The notes under the pieces: model-generated
Database searches by the model: none
What the model was told of the DNA's origin: nothing
Seen by the model: only the letters and a program-made list of their open reading frames with translations
Translations under genes and position numbers: made by a program
Shown: positions 22,447 through 35,465 of the stretch, one piece after another
Numbering within the stretch: position 1 is the first letter of the stretch
Layout: the number at the start of each line of letters is the position of its first letter
Source: Bryopsis sp. KO-2023
Lineage: Eukaryota > Chlorophyta > Ulvophyceae > Bryopsidales > Bryopsidaceae
Length of the DNA stretch: 64,000 nucleotides
Reading direction: 5' to 3'
Assembly (NCBI GenBank): GCA_030272585.1
Contig: BSYQ01000011.1
Span: forward strand, 1,364,001-1,428,000

Positions 22447-23248
22447 ATGTGGCGGAGGATCAGGAACCTTTTCTGTTGTGGAGCGCCCCAGGAGACTGAA
22501 TTCACCCAGGTCGAAAGCGTGCAAAGAGCGCCAGAGGTCGAGCCAGAGATCGAGCAGACCAATCAGGTTCTGTTTTTCTCTGAAGAGGGCTACCAGTTGG
22601 AGGAAATCTTCCGGGAGCCTAGCATATCCTTCAGCGAGGAGGAAAACCTTGCCCCAGCGTCCACTCCTGACTTTGATTGGACGGAGGACGAGGCTTTTGC
22701 AGCTGTGAGAGCTTTTTTTCTTTCTTTTGTTCGAGTGCTTAAATGGCAAAGCAACATTAACTGACGGTCCCCTTTTCAATGTTTGATGCAGTTAACGATC
22801 CTTAGGGTGACTGTGAAGCTGGAGAAGCTGGTGGCAGCAGGCGGTAAGTGTCGTGCCAAGCATCAATTATCGGCCGGCTGATGTTTTCTCTGGAAAATGA
22901 CACTCTCCCATAGTTGTGACATTCAATATGAACTTTACAGGCTCTGAAATCAATTGAAAAGGCTCAGGATGGGGAAAGAAAGGAGGCGTGGACAGCGAAA
23001 AACCCGTCGTCAGGTAAGCAATCTGGAATGGAACCACGGAGGCCTATTCGGATAGATACATATATGTAACTGGTGGAAACATCGAACGCAGATGGTCGGA
23101 AAACTCAATGGATGCACAAACGGAGGCCTCTTGTCAATATGAGCCAGGGGCCGTCTCTTGGTTCCTATCGGACACCACTCCCTCAATTGGAAAGAATTTC
23201 AAATACAAGATAATGTTGCCCTTCCTGCAAGGGGTTCGGCCCTGTTGA
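22447..23248 (+). CDS. Unknown 172-residue protein, left copy
   Basis: Four exons by eye: 22447-22704, 22792-22843, 22962-23013 and 23092-23248 (TGA), 519 nt in consistent phase. The protein starts MWRRIRNLFCCG, whose basic stretch and Cys pair could be a membrane-tethering (palmitoylation) site. An acidic middle follows (EEGYQLEEIF), then a short helical segment and a C-terminal block ending LPFLQGVRPC. In the last exon the left and right copies differ by three silent changes and three conservative replacements. That supports this frame over the alternative one, in which the left copy would have a stop. The acceptor of exon 3 (TTGAAAAG) is not ideal. I do not recognise the family. Confidence 0.55.
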
Positions 23249-24361
23249 CTGTTAAGGATTGCTCTTTGCTTGACTGCAAGTGAGTCGGTGCGAGCGTTAT
23301 CCTGAAAAGGGATCGCAACAACGCGCCAGTATGGAAACAAAACAGCAATGCACTGCCGCAGCGCCTTGTATGTGCGTGGAGAAAGCCCCGCGTTTAAAAA
23401 ATATTTTCAGAAGCGGTCGGCCAGCCATTGAATACACCAAAAGGTGCACTCCGATGTTTTATCCCGACAAAACGATCATTCCCTATGCGCCAAATAGAGA
23501 AGAATTACACAATTCCTAATAAGGCCCATCCACAGTCGTATTGTTCATTCACTTTTCGCTCTGTCTGGTCTTGCTTCCCTGGTTTCGACACCTCCACCGT
23601 GTGAATACCTGGGGTCAACGGTGCCAGATTCTGTGCACGCGTCCTGGACGGTTAAGAAGGGAGGCCCGAGAAAGTTTCTAGCTAAACTCGGCACCTTTTG
23701 CCCCCTGCGACAGGGCAAACAAAGCGCAGAGCCAGGGTGCCTGCGGCCGACATGCGTGATCAGCTAGTGGTGATACTCTTGGTCCTAAACCAAATTCGAT
23801 CAAATTCTTCTATCCGTTTTTGACGGACTTGGGAACGTTACGCTGGTAAAACCACGATGGAGAGCAATTCACAGTGATCGTTTTTGGCAGTGATTGCTTT
23901 ATACATCTATAGTTCGATCAAGATTCGCAGAGACATCCCAGCAGTGACAAAAATGCTGGGATGTGGAAGATTTTCTTTTTCGATCAAGCCAACAACTGGG
24001 ACGGTTTAGCCGGAAGTTGGACCGTTTTGTCCTCTGCTTTTGGGACATGGCCCATCCTTTTTTTCGTTTTCTTTTTGACACTTGGGTTCAACTACATTTG
24101 AGCCCGCCATGAGATTTTCAATGGAACAGCTGAAACTGCTGAGAGCTGGGCATAGACGAGTAATCGTGTGCACGACTTTCAACTCTGGACTCTGGAATGT
24201 GGTCCTTACTGGTCCTTACTGAAGTTGATTCTGTCTCTGCGAAAAGGTTCGGGGATTTATGCATACTCTTCCACAAAACTGGATATGATAGATCTTACTA
24301 CTCCAAAGTAGTCCAGCTCAAACCAACGATTTTGTCTCCACAGGACTCATCTGGAAGAAAA

Positions 24362-27300
24362 ATGGCCGACCATCGACGTTGGGCTTTCAAGATCGCACCC
24401 GTCCTCCTATTCTTCTTAACGCTGAAACTTGTGGATGCTTTCAACCTGCTGCCTGAAGAGGGCCTTTCACTCACGAGGGATAGGTTCGATGATGGCGAAA
24501 TCGAGTGCGGAAGAGAAGATGTCATCCAGGCGAAATTTTCCACGTTCGTTCTGCCCGCAAGCGCAATCGATTTTTCTTTCGTCATGACTCTGGATGGCCT
24601 CCTGGATTCCTCTTCGAGCGGAGCTCTTATGCGTTTGGAAGGGGTTGATCTAAAAATTGACGTCGGAAAAGGTAAGGAGGAGGCTTCATCAAGTGCAGTC
24701 TCTGTGCCTTCACTTCAATCCTTTGCACCTGTCCAAGATGGCAGTGCACCGAAGGCTGGGCACACGCTGGAGCGTTCAATATCTAATAACCGCTCCTAAA
24801 GAGAATAAGGAATTGTGTTTTGCAGGGGTGCTCTTGATGGACTTTGGAAATGGTGATGATTTGGAATACAATATGGACATCGATGGAAAGGGCATGTTGG
24901 ATGTCGCTATTTCGCGAAGGCAAGACGGGGCGTTCAAAGTCTGTACGGGAGATCAAACTGCAAAACGAAACCCAGTAAGCCCCCAGATTTGTGCAGTTCG
25001 TATCGACTTGCACATGTTCAAAAAAATCTTTCCCGATGTGTTTTTCTCTTTGAAGAAAGGAGAGTGGCGTGTCTCCTCCGCAATTTAATTCAATATTTGT
25101 GTGTTTGTTTACCTTCGAAGAAAAGAGAACTAAATGACTCATGTTGGCTTGACAGGCAGGAAACATTGGAGCAAATATCGACGCCTCAGGCTACACAGTT
25201 CTGACCGAAAATCCTCCATTCAATATACCAAAGAAGGAGCTCATATTGGGAGATCCCTCTGTTCAAGGTTCTTCGGCGACGTTAACGATTCAAAAGTTGC
25301 ATTTCTTCAATCAATCCCTGGGCTGTGAGGAGATACCTACCATCATCGAGCTGTATGAAAACGGAAAAGAGAATGTGGAGCCAGAAATAAGCGAACCATG
25401 GCAAAGCCCAGAGTCTACGTTTGTCGACGACACGGTCACTGTTTCAGCGTCTGCATCCGATGGAAATGGGGATGATATCAAGCTGAGAATGACCTTTTTT
25501 GGAGTCCCTGGGGAACATTGCGATGAGCCAACGTGCGGGGACTTCGTCAAGGAAACCGTCGGTCCAGGAAGTGGGACAGAACTGCATGCTTGGGCGAAAT
25601 ATCAAAGACCTGGCCGTTTTGTTGTCAGAATCGAAGCCACTGACATGCAGGGGCACTCTGTTTTCAAGGTATTGGCTTGTGCGCTCTCGAATACTGATTT
25701 CGGGTTATGCTGGCTATAGCCAGCATCGTTTCAGCAGGCAGTTGAGATAAGAAGTCTGATTCTAGCTTCGTTCCTCCAACCTGCACAGGATCACGAAATA
25801 ATTGTGCGGAAAATTGGAGATGTCAACCAGGAAGCGAAGTGCTGCAGAAACACTGGCATGCTAATAGCACTTCAATCTGGTCGTCCCATTCACTCTAAGA
25901 AATTCCGGGACTCCTCGATATACAGACATGCAAAGGATGGTCAATTCAGGTGGAGTGAGGACTACTTGAATACCGACGATCTGGAAGCAGAACGCCTCTT
26001 TGATTATGGGATCCTCGCGCCAGAAGTAACAGGTAACGCTGGGGTGTGTAGCGTTCATCATCGCACTATTCTTGATTCAGATATCCCAGTCACAAAAACT
26101 GATTGTGCGTGAAGGTCCACTGACAACTACGACGTGTCACGACACTCGAGTTGCTGGCTCCGGGTCCCCAAAGGTTCTCTCCTACACCCACGCCTGGAGA
26201 ATGCTAGGCCACAACAAAAGAATGCTTATTATCAACGAAGGCTTGCCGTGGGGCGGCTGGGATAATTTGACGGTCTCTCGTCCAGAGTGTGCATCGCATT
26301 TCACCGACTGGCCCAGTACTTCACCCTACCAAGGAACATCAGGGTCAGTTCCTCTTTTCAGAAGCAGCAACTTTCAATATGTGTGCTTTGAGATGCACTT
26401 GAAATTCCCAACTCTTTCATCAATCCATCATTCAGTAACTCTGAATGCTGTTTCAGCATCTTTACAGACCTTATTCCCAGAGGTTTAAGCGATATTTATC
26501 CTTGTCCAACAGAGGTGCCGCTTGTTCCTACACTTGCACCGCGGAGGGCTCTGCGACGATGCTGACAAACACTGGGGGGTATGATAGGATGGCGGAGGTC
26601 ATCATGGAAGTGAGCTACGGTCGAGCGTCTTTTTCCTGGGATGTAACCATCCCAGATGAAACAATCGAGTTGCCACTCGACTCCTCCAGGAATATTTTTT
26701 CTTACCACGATGGGCCTGCCAGAGAATTCGTCCGCGACGTTCTCAAGATAGACAACATCAAGGAAAAATTCTTTGAAGCAATGGTAGGTTTGCTTTTGAA
26801 CCGAATCCTGCATCCTTGGTGGTGATGGGCTTGGGCATTTCTTGTAGTTTCTCTTACAAACAAGTTTTCAAATCATGGATGCTTGTTGCAGGTTCTGTCA
26901 CCTTGGCCTCATCACAACAACCCTGGCCAATTGGCCTGGGCATCGGGATCTGACGAGTTCCCTGCCATCTTTATCCTGAGGTGTAGTCCACAGCTCTATT
27001 ATCTGATCCACGAAACGGGACACCGCTTTGGCCTACCTCATTCGGTGGTGTACAAAGTCGAAGATGGCACTGATCCACCCACAGACCCCCTCTCACCAGG
27101 GGTAATAGAAAACAGTTACTCGGATCGACTTGATATTATGGCTTGCTGTAAAGGGAGTTACAATCTTTACTCAAGGTGAGAGTTGTTTAAAGGGTGTTTT
27201 CAACAGTTCAACTTTTGCTTGACGGGCTTCTCTCTGCATATCTCACCCTATTTCTTTTCTTTGTTCCAAAAGGATCCTAGCTGGTTGGGTTCAAGGAAAC

Positions 27301-30300
27301 GAGCGCGCACATCTTACCAAAGCTGATGTGCACAAGGAATCTACCCACAGGTTCACTCTATGGCCTTTCGATCGCGTTGAGTCCCGTGGGAAAAATATGG
27401 CTGTAACAATGCGACTTTCCGATGATAAAGCCTTGGCGTTTGGTTTTCGATCGGCGCCTTACTACCAAGACGTCAAAATCGGTCGTTGGCCCAGAGACAG
27501 AGCAGCTGATGTGGTTGCCTCTGAAGACATGCGGCACAACATCCAAGGATTGTCCGTGGGCTACTCCTACAGATACAACAAGAGAGGTGAGGAAGATGCA
27601 GAAACTTGTTCAGGAGAATCGTTCCAAACTCCAAACCAAAGTTCATTCACGCCCCGTTCGTTGTGTTACTGCATGTAAAGACGTGCGCAAATACATATGG
27701 CGCCCACCTGAGTTCAACTTTTTCTTTTGAAATCGATAGGAAACGCTGTTTGGAGCATACGAGGATTGCTCGACTTCAATCTGTTGTTCGGGGAATGGCC
27801 AGACTCCATTCCTTCTGGCCCCAACCGTTTCCCTGGGGAACCTGCCTATGATGCTTTTGCACAGTTGAAGGAGGGATATCCTTGGTTTCACAAGGAGGCA
27901 GGACAAGACACTGGAATTATGGTTTTGGTTGAAAGATTGGTGGATTGTCCTCAAACAAGCCAGTTAAACACTTATAGTTACTCGGCCAAAGGATTTTATG
28001 GTTTCCGTGGGGAGTTTCCGTTCCAAGAGGAAGCGGAGAAGCATGATTACACCGGCTTTTCAGACCTGAAGTGTATGGACTTAACAATTCGTACAGGAGT
28101 TAGGAACGATGGCCCTCCAGGTACTTAACAAGTTGTTAGACCACATGACAATTCTCCATAATAATATTGATGTCATCCTAGCAAAAAAGTAAGGAATGTC
28201 TCGTTCATTCCAGGATTTCTTATTTCTCACTACTGCATGGTGTTAAAAAAATTACTGTCGTCATTTTTGTGCGGAACATCCAGGAGCCCTCAACATGGAA
28301 ATCAGATTCGCTGATGAAGTTGCTGGAGGAGTCCATCTTGAAGACCACTGTGGATTTCATCTGCAACCCCGACTGGAGGCGGTCTTCCCAGATGGAACGT
28401 CACCAGTTGCAATCATCTGGAAGGATAATCTGAATCAGACTTTTGCAATAGATGAGAGCATCGTCAAACTGCCGCCATTGGCAACGCTTGAAGAATCATC
28501 TACAGTTGGGGCAACCAAATGCAGCACAGGTTGTCCCACTTCATACAGTGTGAAAGTAGCTTCTGCTGATGGACGGCATGCTCGAGCGGAGATCACAATG
28601 ACGACGCAAAGTTTCAACAAATACGCAATGGACGTCAAATACACTTTTTACGACCAAGGGGGCATTAGGTATGTGAAAAAATCTGAAGAAGTCGATATCA
28701 TCAAGAGGATGGGGACAAATCCCCTGACGCCCAGAGGTGTGCACCTCTTTGGCGATGAAAATTTGGCGCCTTTGCTGGCGAGCTCAAAGAAAATCGAAGT
28801 GCAGTCCTTGCCGAGCATTCAATGTTCTAAGCAGTGGACGCTTACTTTCTTAATGAAGGTAAGGCAACTCGCACAGTAAATGTTGGCTCCCTTGTTATAT
28901 GGCTAGTGGGATGACGCAACATGGACCTGTTTTGTTGCACAGGTTGATCAGCTAGATATGCTTGTGAACATCCTTTCGATTAGCAAACTCCCATTCGCTC
29001 CCAGCGCAAGCATGCCCTTGATACAAATGGCCAACCACACTGAGCACTGCGATATCAATATCCATTGGAACACGGATAAAGTGGCCCTCGACGTCACAAA
29101 ACATTTGGATGCTAGATCGGAGCATTCTCTCACTCACGTCATGATAGTTCGAGATGGGGATCGACTGGGTGCTTGGATAAATGGTGAAGGGAAGTGGTTT
29201 CCAGGCCAGGTGTGGTGCTTTCCAAGCCGCGATGATATTTTGTTTTGTGACCATGATCCCACTGGGAGTGGGATGGGATGGGGGGAGGATGTGGGTCTGT
29301 GGATCGGAGATCACACGACAGGTTTGGAAGCCGGCGTTAGATATATGAGAATGTATAACTATGCCATCCCAGCCGACTCATGGAAATCAGAAAGAGACTG
29401 TGCTGAAGATTGCAGGAACGTGTTCTTACTCAAGGTGGGTTGGAATTTATGTGGCAAGGCTGTCTCACCAGTCTTTTTCGGGGGTTTTTTTTGCACTTGA
29501 AGAAAATGTGTTTACAAAGCAGCTGAATTTGTTTTCAATTGTTATAAATCTTACGACAGAAAGTCACAGTGATGACTAAGACTTACAAATTGTGTGGCAC
29601 TGATCTCTACAAGGGAAAAGGCAGAGCCAGATAAATGCAAAAAATATGGATTGTTTTTTTTTTAATACCAGACATACACATGCATATATGCAAACGTAAG
29701 GCAAGTTGATCAGCACTACTTTCATTCATGTTGCAGGAAGGAAGGGTGCAAATGACAACACCTGCCCCCGCCCCTGGCAAGGTAGACGGAGAGTCTCCTT
29801 CAATACAAGACACGTATGGATGGCTGCAAGGTCCCTGGGGCCCTTGCTCAAAACACTGCGGAGGTGGGGAACGGCAGAGAACCGTAAACTGTGCAAAAAC
29901 TGTCGAAGGAAGGAGAAAATTCGTTAATGCAAAGTTTTGCATGGAGAAACACCGCCCCTCGACACGAGAGGAGTGCAACTTTCGTGCTTGCACCTCTCAC
30001 CATCTTATCCGTGGATCTATTGTGGACGCGAGTCAAGGCGTCTGCGGCAGTCTCCCAGAATGTGGAATCCAAGATGATGGAGCTGTTCTGTGCCGCAACT
30101 CGGCAGGGTGAGCCTTTGAATTGTCTTGCTCAGGGAACAAAAATATCGCTTCTCGATAGATTGTTGCAACATTGAGAGATTTTTCTGTGTGGATAGATAT
30201 GTCATACCAACCTGGGAGTGTGGAGTCGAGAGCCTTCAAAAATTCAGGAGCGCATCAAAAGGGATCCAGAAAGGCGAAAGCCAAGAAGCTTGTTTTAACT

Positions 30301-32956
30301 TGGCATCTCAATGCAGCAGCGACAGCCCTTACCATTGGGCAATGTCACCATGGTCCAAATGCTCTCGTCAGTGCAGCAGTGGAACTCAAACACGTGAATT
30401 GCTTTGCCTATCTTCTGACGGGACGCCAGTTAACGACTCCCTTTGCAATTCAAAGCCGAAGGATTTCAGCAACTATCCCGTATCTCGGACATGTAACACT
30501 CGTCCTTGTGGGATTTTCACTTGGAAGGTGGGGGCAAGTCAGTTCTCTATTGACCGCAGAGCTGGTGAATGGAATTGATATTGAATTTCAATGAAAGATA
30601 CACCATATTTAGCTGATAATTGTTGTTTGTTCGGTGATAGGTTGGAAAGTGGGAGAAGTGCCATGGGGAACAAACTGGATACTCCCTACGAGATGTTCGG
30701 TGCATTGACGACAATGGATCCCCTGTTGCACAGCATCTTTGTGTCACAAAGGCGCCACCTGATGAGGAGCTTTGTGTGGTGGAGGAATCATCCGCTGACT
30801 GTAGACCTTTGAACTCTCTTCCTGATGAAGAGGTATGTGGTGCAGAAAAAAAAAGATCCGCCATTGACGACGCGCGTTTCTTTTGCCGTTGAAAATCCCT
30901 CTCTTTGTTGTATTAGGATTGTTCGGCTCGTGGAGAATGCACGCTCGATGGGTGTCACTGTAAGAAAGGGTATCATGGGAACTATTGCGAGATTCTTTCC
31001 GAGTGTGAAGGAGTGCTTGGGAGATCTGGAATTTGCTGCAAAACGGGGATACTGGACGATGATAGTAACTGTTGCTCGACGGGCGCTCTTCTCGACAGAG
31101 AAGGTCGATGTTGTAACAGTGGAAAGCTCGATGCTTGTGGAGTATGCGATGGGCATGGAGCCATGACAGACATTCTTGTGAGGGCGTTATGTGGGCTTGC
31201 TTTACCTTGGTTCTGCTAGGATTGGAAACGTGTTTTCACTTTTTTTTTTTTCGTGTGGCAGGGAGAATGCTGCACGAGCTCGACGTTGGGCCAGACTGGG
31301 GTATGCTGTAAATCCGGTCTGGTCGATGAGTGCGGGGTGTGCGATGGGGATAGCGCCAGTTGCGGGGTATCCATGGACATTCGTTTTTTTCTTGCTCGAC
31401 CAACAGCCGACCCATCATTCTTTTCCATTGACAGCGAGGCTGGCGCCAATCTGAATCCTGAACAAAAGGAGGGATTGAAAACACGACTTGCAGCTGCCCT
31501 GGGAGACATTGTTGGCTTGCACACCTCACAAATTGTTTCGGGAGATCTTCGTGAAGCCTCCAACACCACCGAACCTAAGCCATATGCAGTGATCAGTTTC
31601 GAAAACACTGCGACATCACGACGGCTCTTGCAAGACACAGCAAGTTCTTCTGCTGGAGCTTTGGATTTTGGAGTTTTGATTCTTCCCACCAGCGCACAGC
31701 CTCTGGTTCTGGAAACTGTCCTTTCTAAACTCGCCTCTTACATTTCTTCGAGTGAAGCGTTTGTTCCTGAAGACTCCATCCTTTCAGAAAATCGCCTGGA
31801 GCCAGTTCTCGTCGACGTGAGAAACCCTTCGCGAATTGGAATATGTGGGAACGGTATCTGCGAAATTGGAGAGCAGGAAGTATTCGCACACGGTGTCGAG
31901 GGTGAATCAGCATGCCCAGAAGACTGCCCTTTCCCAATTCGAATGTGTCCCAGCCCCACCATCGGGGGTGTTGGAATTCAAAAGGAGCCATGTGGAATGA
32001 ATGGAAGATGTCTCATGGCATCTGGGACATGCAATTGCTTCAAAGGGTAATTTGCGGACTTGCTTGCGACCTCTGTAACAAAAACTGAGAGTGAAGAAAG
32101 CTGCCTATTCGCTCATATGTGTGTGTTTTCAGATATTCGGGAGATGCTTGCGATGCATGCACTCCGGGCTACACAAAATCAAGCAATCTATGCCAGAAAC
32201 AATATATCAACGGAACGTGGATAGGCGCTCGTCTGCCAACCTTCGCGATTGAAACGGGGCTCCACAAAACGGTGCTCAGAGAGGACTCGAATGCGTCACG
32301 TCCTCTCGCACTTATCGCTGGGATAGCTGCCGTAGGGGTGGTGCTTATCTGCTCCATACTACTGGGTGTGATACTGTGCAAGAAAGTCAGGCGAATCAAA
32401 CCTTCCTCACGCGCTGGATCGAGAAACCAGTCAAGAGGTGTTGCGCACAACCAGCAGGTACAAGAGAAAAGCGACTGACCTTTGTCCAGAATTCGCTTGA
32501 AGGGATGCTCAGCCAGTCTTTGTGGATTTTCAGGCTCGCTTTGGGGTGTACACACCATCTGGAAGTCCTAGCAACGCCAACATACTCAATGCGCTTCACC
32601 AAAAGAACCAGCAGGCAGCAGCCAACTCGCCATCTAAGAGTGGGGATTCTCCCAGTATTCGAGTCATAAGCTTTCCACAACAGAGGAATCAACTTGCAAA
32701 AGCGGGATCTGCCAACATGAATATCGAAGACGCCGTATCCAAAAACACTTTCTCACGCCTACAGAGGCTTTCCTCGGTGCTCGATGAAAGCAACAGCAAG
32801 CTTGGAAGGACTCAATCTTTGGCCGATGATATGATCGGAAGTATTGAAAGAATTACAATGCCCGTTTCACCCAAGGGATGGGAAGTGAAGCAAGAACCTG
32901 ATATGAATCGCAATGCCTGGAACGTTGTGATCTCTGATGAAGGAAACAGGATGTAA
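24362..32956 (+). CDS. Membrane-anchored M11 (gametolysin-type) metalloprotease with TSP1 repeats, left copy (intact)
   Basis: Eighteen exons (24362-24671, 24826-25068, 25160-25668, 25789-26025, 26081-26343, 26513-26783, 26892-27175, 27273-27586, 27740-28120, 28284-28858, 28943-29434, 29737-30107, 30179-30527, 30641-30832, 30917-31177, 31262-32046, 32133-32457, 32534-32956) join in phase to 2,194 residues. A signal peptide (LLFFLTLKLVDA) opens the protein. A PKD-like segment follows in exon 3. Exon 7 has the zinc site HETGHRFGLPH (HExxHxxGxxH) and a later DIMACC Met-turn, typical of family M11. Exons 8-11 end in a LamG-like region. Exons 12-14 hold about three TSP1 modules (WGPCSKHCGGGERQR, WSKCSRQCSSGTQTR). 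Exons 15-16 hold an EGF-like unit and CC..G..DACGVCDG repeats. Exon 17 has a TM helix (LALIAGIAAVGVVLICSILL), and a cytosolic tail follows. Gametolysins digest algal cell walls; the substrate here is unknown. Confidence 0.85.
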
Positions 32957-33365
32957 CCTGGGGTAGTTTAAAATGCTTTAAAATTCGACACAGTTTTCTT
33001 GTGTTTGTGGGGAATTTTTGAGAAAATACTGAAAATGGGAGGCTACGTTTTTAGGAACAGATCCAGCGACAGAAAAAATCTGCGTCGTCGTGAAAACATA
33101 ATCTATGATGAGAAACCCAATGTCTTGTCGGTTTGGGAGCACCACAAGACTCATAATAGATGCTCGATTGCACAGGGCCGTGTTTTTTGAAAATCACTGG
33201 CTCTATGGGAAATTGTGTGCCTTTGTATGTGTCAATTCACAGTGCAAAGAGATGTTTCACGTGCCAAAAATTGACATTTTCAGAACATGCCTGGAGAGAT
33301 TGATCTCATGCTAGAAGGAGCAGGGTGAAGGGTTTGTGGCAAACAATCAATTAATGATAATATTG

Positions 33366-34022
33366 CTGGAGAACGTGACGTCCTGGGAGGTTTGGCCAAC
33401 ACAACTGCGACTCGCAACCTCGATAATTCCCTCGCGCTCTGCACAAGACTTTGAAGATTTGAAGGAAACACCCAACAGAAAAAGGAAAGAGGCAAAAAAT
33501 TGCGGTGTTTTGAGGAGGTCATAGCCTGCTCAAGACTAGACTTCATTCAAGTTGTTCATTCAAGCTATTCATAGCGACAAGCAAAAGAACATAAACCTTG
33601 GATGTAATGATGCTAGAGATGATGGCCTCTGAAAATTGGCTGTTGTTTCGAAGTTTTGTTTCTTCGGCTGGTGATTTTCAAAACCTAGTCACCAATGAAA
33701 CGTAGGTTTTGTGGAAATCAAAGTCTTCCAATATTGATGTTGAAAGCCTCCAGCAGCTGCTGTGTTCAAAGCAAAAGCGGAAACATGGCCCGGAAAAATT
33801 AGCGCTACTTGAAAGAAAAAAGAAACAAAAGAAGAAAAAGAAAGCAGTAACTTCTTATGCCGGATATATATCATACATGAGGTCGCGAAAGGAGAGCATC
33901 ATAAGAAAAGAATTTAAAGATAATTGCAGAACATGAGAATCCAGTCCCAGCTCTCCCAAATAGTCACGAATAAAAAATTCCTTTCCCGTGGTAAGCACTA
34001 TTGCTCCGTCTGATAAAACGAA
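33366..34022. other. Inner flank of the left arm, no gene seen
   Basis: AT-rich DNA with no exon that I can support. The 3' end of the minus-strand decapeptide-repeat gene follows at 34023. Confidence 0.4.
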
Positions 34023-34692
34023 TCAACCCTCAGTAGCTTTTGGAGTGTAGACAACTTCGGCGGTGGCTTTTGGGTAGTACATGACCTCAGCGGTGGCTTT
34101 TGGTTCGTACATGGCCTCAGCGGTAGCTTTGGGGTGGTAGACAACGTCGCCCGTTGCTTTAGGGAGCACCTCTTTCACGTAGATGATTTTCTCCTCCTCC
34201 TCCATCATCTCCTCCTCCTCCATTTCCTTCATAGCGGTTTTTACCTCCTTTTCTTGGCACAACGCGATACCGTCTTGTCCAATAAGAGCGAGCTTGCGGC
34301 AGATTTTCGCCTGAAATCAGAACCACAAAACGGTAAGGATGAGCTCATATTAGGTTGCGCACATGTGCACGCCGCCAGCAAAGAGAGCGGATTTTGCGAC
34401 AGGCATGCGTTCAAGTTCGGTCCTCAAGAAGTACCTTGTGCATATCTGTTAGCGTGGACACGACTCGTCCTCCAGCGCCTCCTCCCATGCCTCCAAGCCC
34501 TCCTGCAAGGCCGCCTCCGAGACCGCCGAGACCTTGTCCTACAAACGCAAGATGCACTTGTGTGAGAGGCCCAGACTAGCGCAGATATGTGCAATACGGC
34601 GAGAAAATTGGTATGCAATATGTGTGCTCACCGTTCGCGCCGATCGCCAGGATCAAGAGTACGCAAGAGAAAGCAATCTTAGCGGCCGCCAT
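34023..34692 (-). CDS. Secreted Gly-rich protein with Lys/Tyr decapeptide repeats (150 aa)
   Basis: Three exons in phase: 34692-34632, 34538-34435 and 34310-34023. Exon 1 is a signal peptide (MAAAKIAFSCVLLILAIGAN). Exon 2 is a Gly/Leu/Met-rich stretch (GLGGLGGGLAGGLGGMGGGA). Exon 3 has a short basic part with two Cys, a run of Glu/Met, and then four full decapeptides of the form PKATAEVVYT plus a partial one at the C-terminus. Each decapeptide carries a Lys and one or two Tyr. A secreted structural or wall protein is the natural reading. The Lys/Tyr decapeptide pattern recalls cross-linking adhesive proteins, but that is only an analogy. A TATAAG-type box lies about 120 bases upstream. Confidence 0.7.
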
Positions 34693-34811
34693 TTTGGTAT
34701 GTGTCTTCAAAGCAAGGAATCAGAGAGGTTCACCAGGATGGTTTGCTTCTTTCTGTCGGAAGTTCAGGAGCTCGAGTGCTGAGGATGCTTTCCATCTCAA
34801 ATGCCGTGCTA

Positions 34812-34817
34812 CTTATA
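34812..34817 (-). promoter_or_regulatory. TATA-like box of the decapeptide-repeat gene
   Basis: On the minus strand GAGTATAAGTAGC lies about 120 bases before the ATG at 34692, a plausible core promoter if the leader is about 90 bases long. Confidence 0.4.
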
Positions 34818-35465
34818 CTCGACCCCCATGTTGACCAGCAAAGCTGACAGCTCAAGTGGCGGCGCAAGTCTCCATCGCGAAACGGACACCACTTTCGTCG
34901 CGTTCGAATGGGTCGGCGTGCAATAAGCGACAGGGATGCGCACGCCACATGAAAGTCTCTTCGGTGTGTTGTGGTTGCTTGTCCCCCCATCCAATTAATG
35001 AATATCGCTCCGCTGACATGTTCTCTTTGTTGGTTTTACTCGGAGGCATCAACGATTTTGGCACATCAAGAGAAACCAACCTCCCATTCTTCCACACCTA
35101 TTGTTACAAAATGTGGGGGTGGACCAACCAGCTGGGCTTGCCAGCGGCAGCGCATCCAGCGCAAGTACAGAATGCGCTGTGTGCGTTTTCTCGATGAAAC
35201 CTCCAAAAACTCAGAGGGTGGATGTTATGGCAAAGGATGGTGGAGCATCTTTGGCATGAAAAGATTGAGGAGGGGGGGATTCAAAAGCTCTGTGTTGTAA
35301 ATCGCATTACATAATATCATACGTAAATCAAACCAGGCACTCTGACCAAAAACCAAAAGAAAAAAACATAAACCACCCACGACTTTTTCGAGGCCCAATA
35401 TCTAACACCAACACTCATCAAAAACAGAACAAAGTTGAAAAAAACCATCGAAAAGTTGATTTCTA

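Larger units (their letters stand above)
21916..33365 (+). repeat. Left arm of a large inverted duplication
   Basis: The sequence from about 21916 to about 33365 reappears, reverse-complemented, at 54736 down to about 43192. Matches are close through genes, introns and intergenic DNA, with scattered substitutions and small indels. Homology fades gradually at the inner edge (33270-33365), where both arms still share a GCAGGGTGAAGGGTTTGT block. The arm carries one small gene and one protease gene, transcribed inward (toward the spacer). Confidence 0.95.

Noticed and set aside
23092-23248. Apparent nonsense mutation in the left copy of the small gene (frame ending ISNTR)
   Set aside because: In that frame the arms differ by several radical changes. 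The alternative frame has only silent or conservative changes, so the nonsense reading is an artefact of the wrong frame.
23280-23519. 79-codon frame conserved in both duplication arms (mirror at 53150-53389)
   Set aside because: Conservation between recent duplicates is expected for any DNA. No recognisable motif or clear splice context.
34856-35300. Plus-strand frames upstream of the decapeptide gene
   Set aside because: Overlapping frames of unremarkable composition; the DNA is more simply the promoter region of the minus-strand secreted protein gene.
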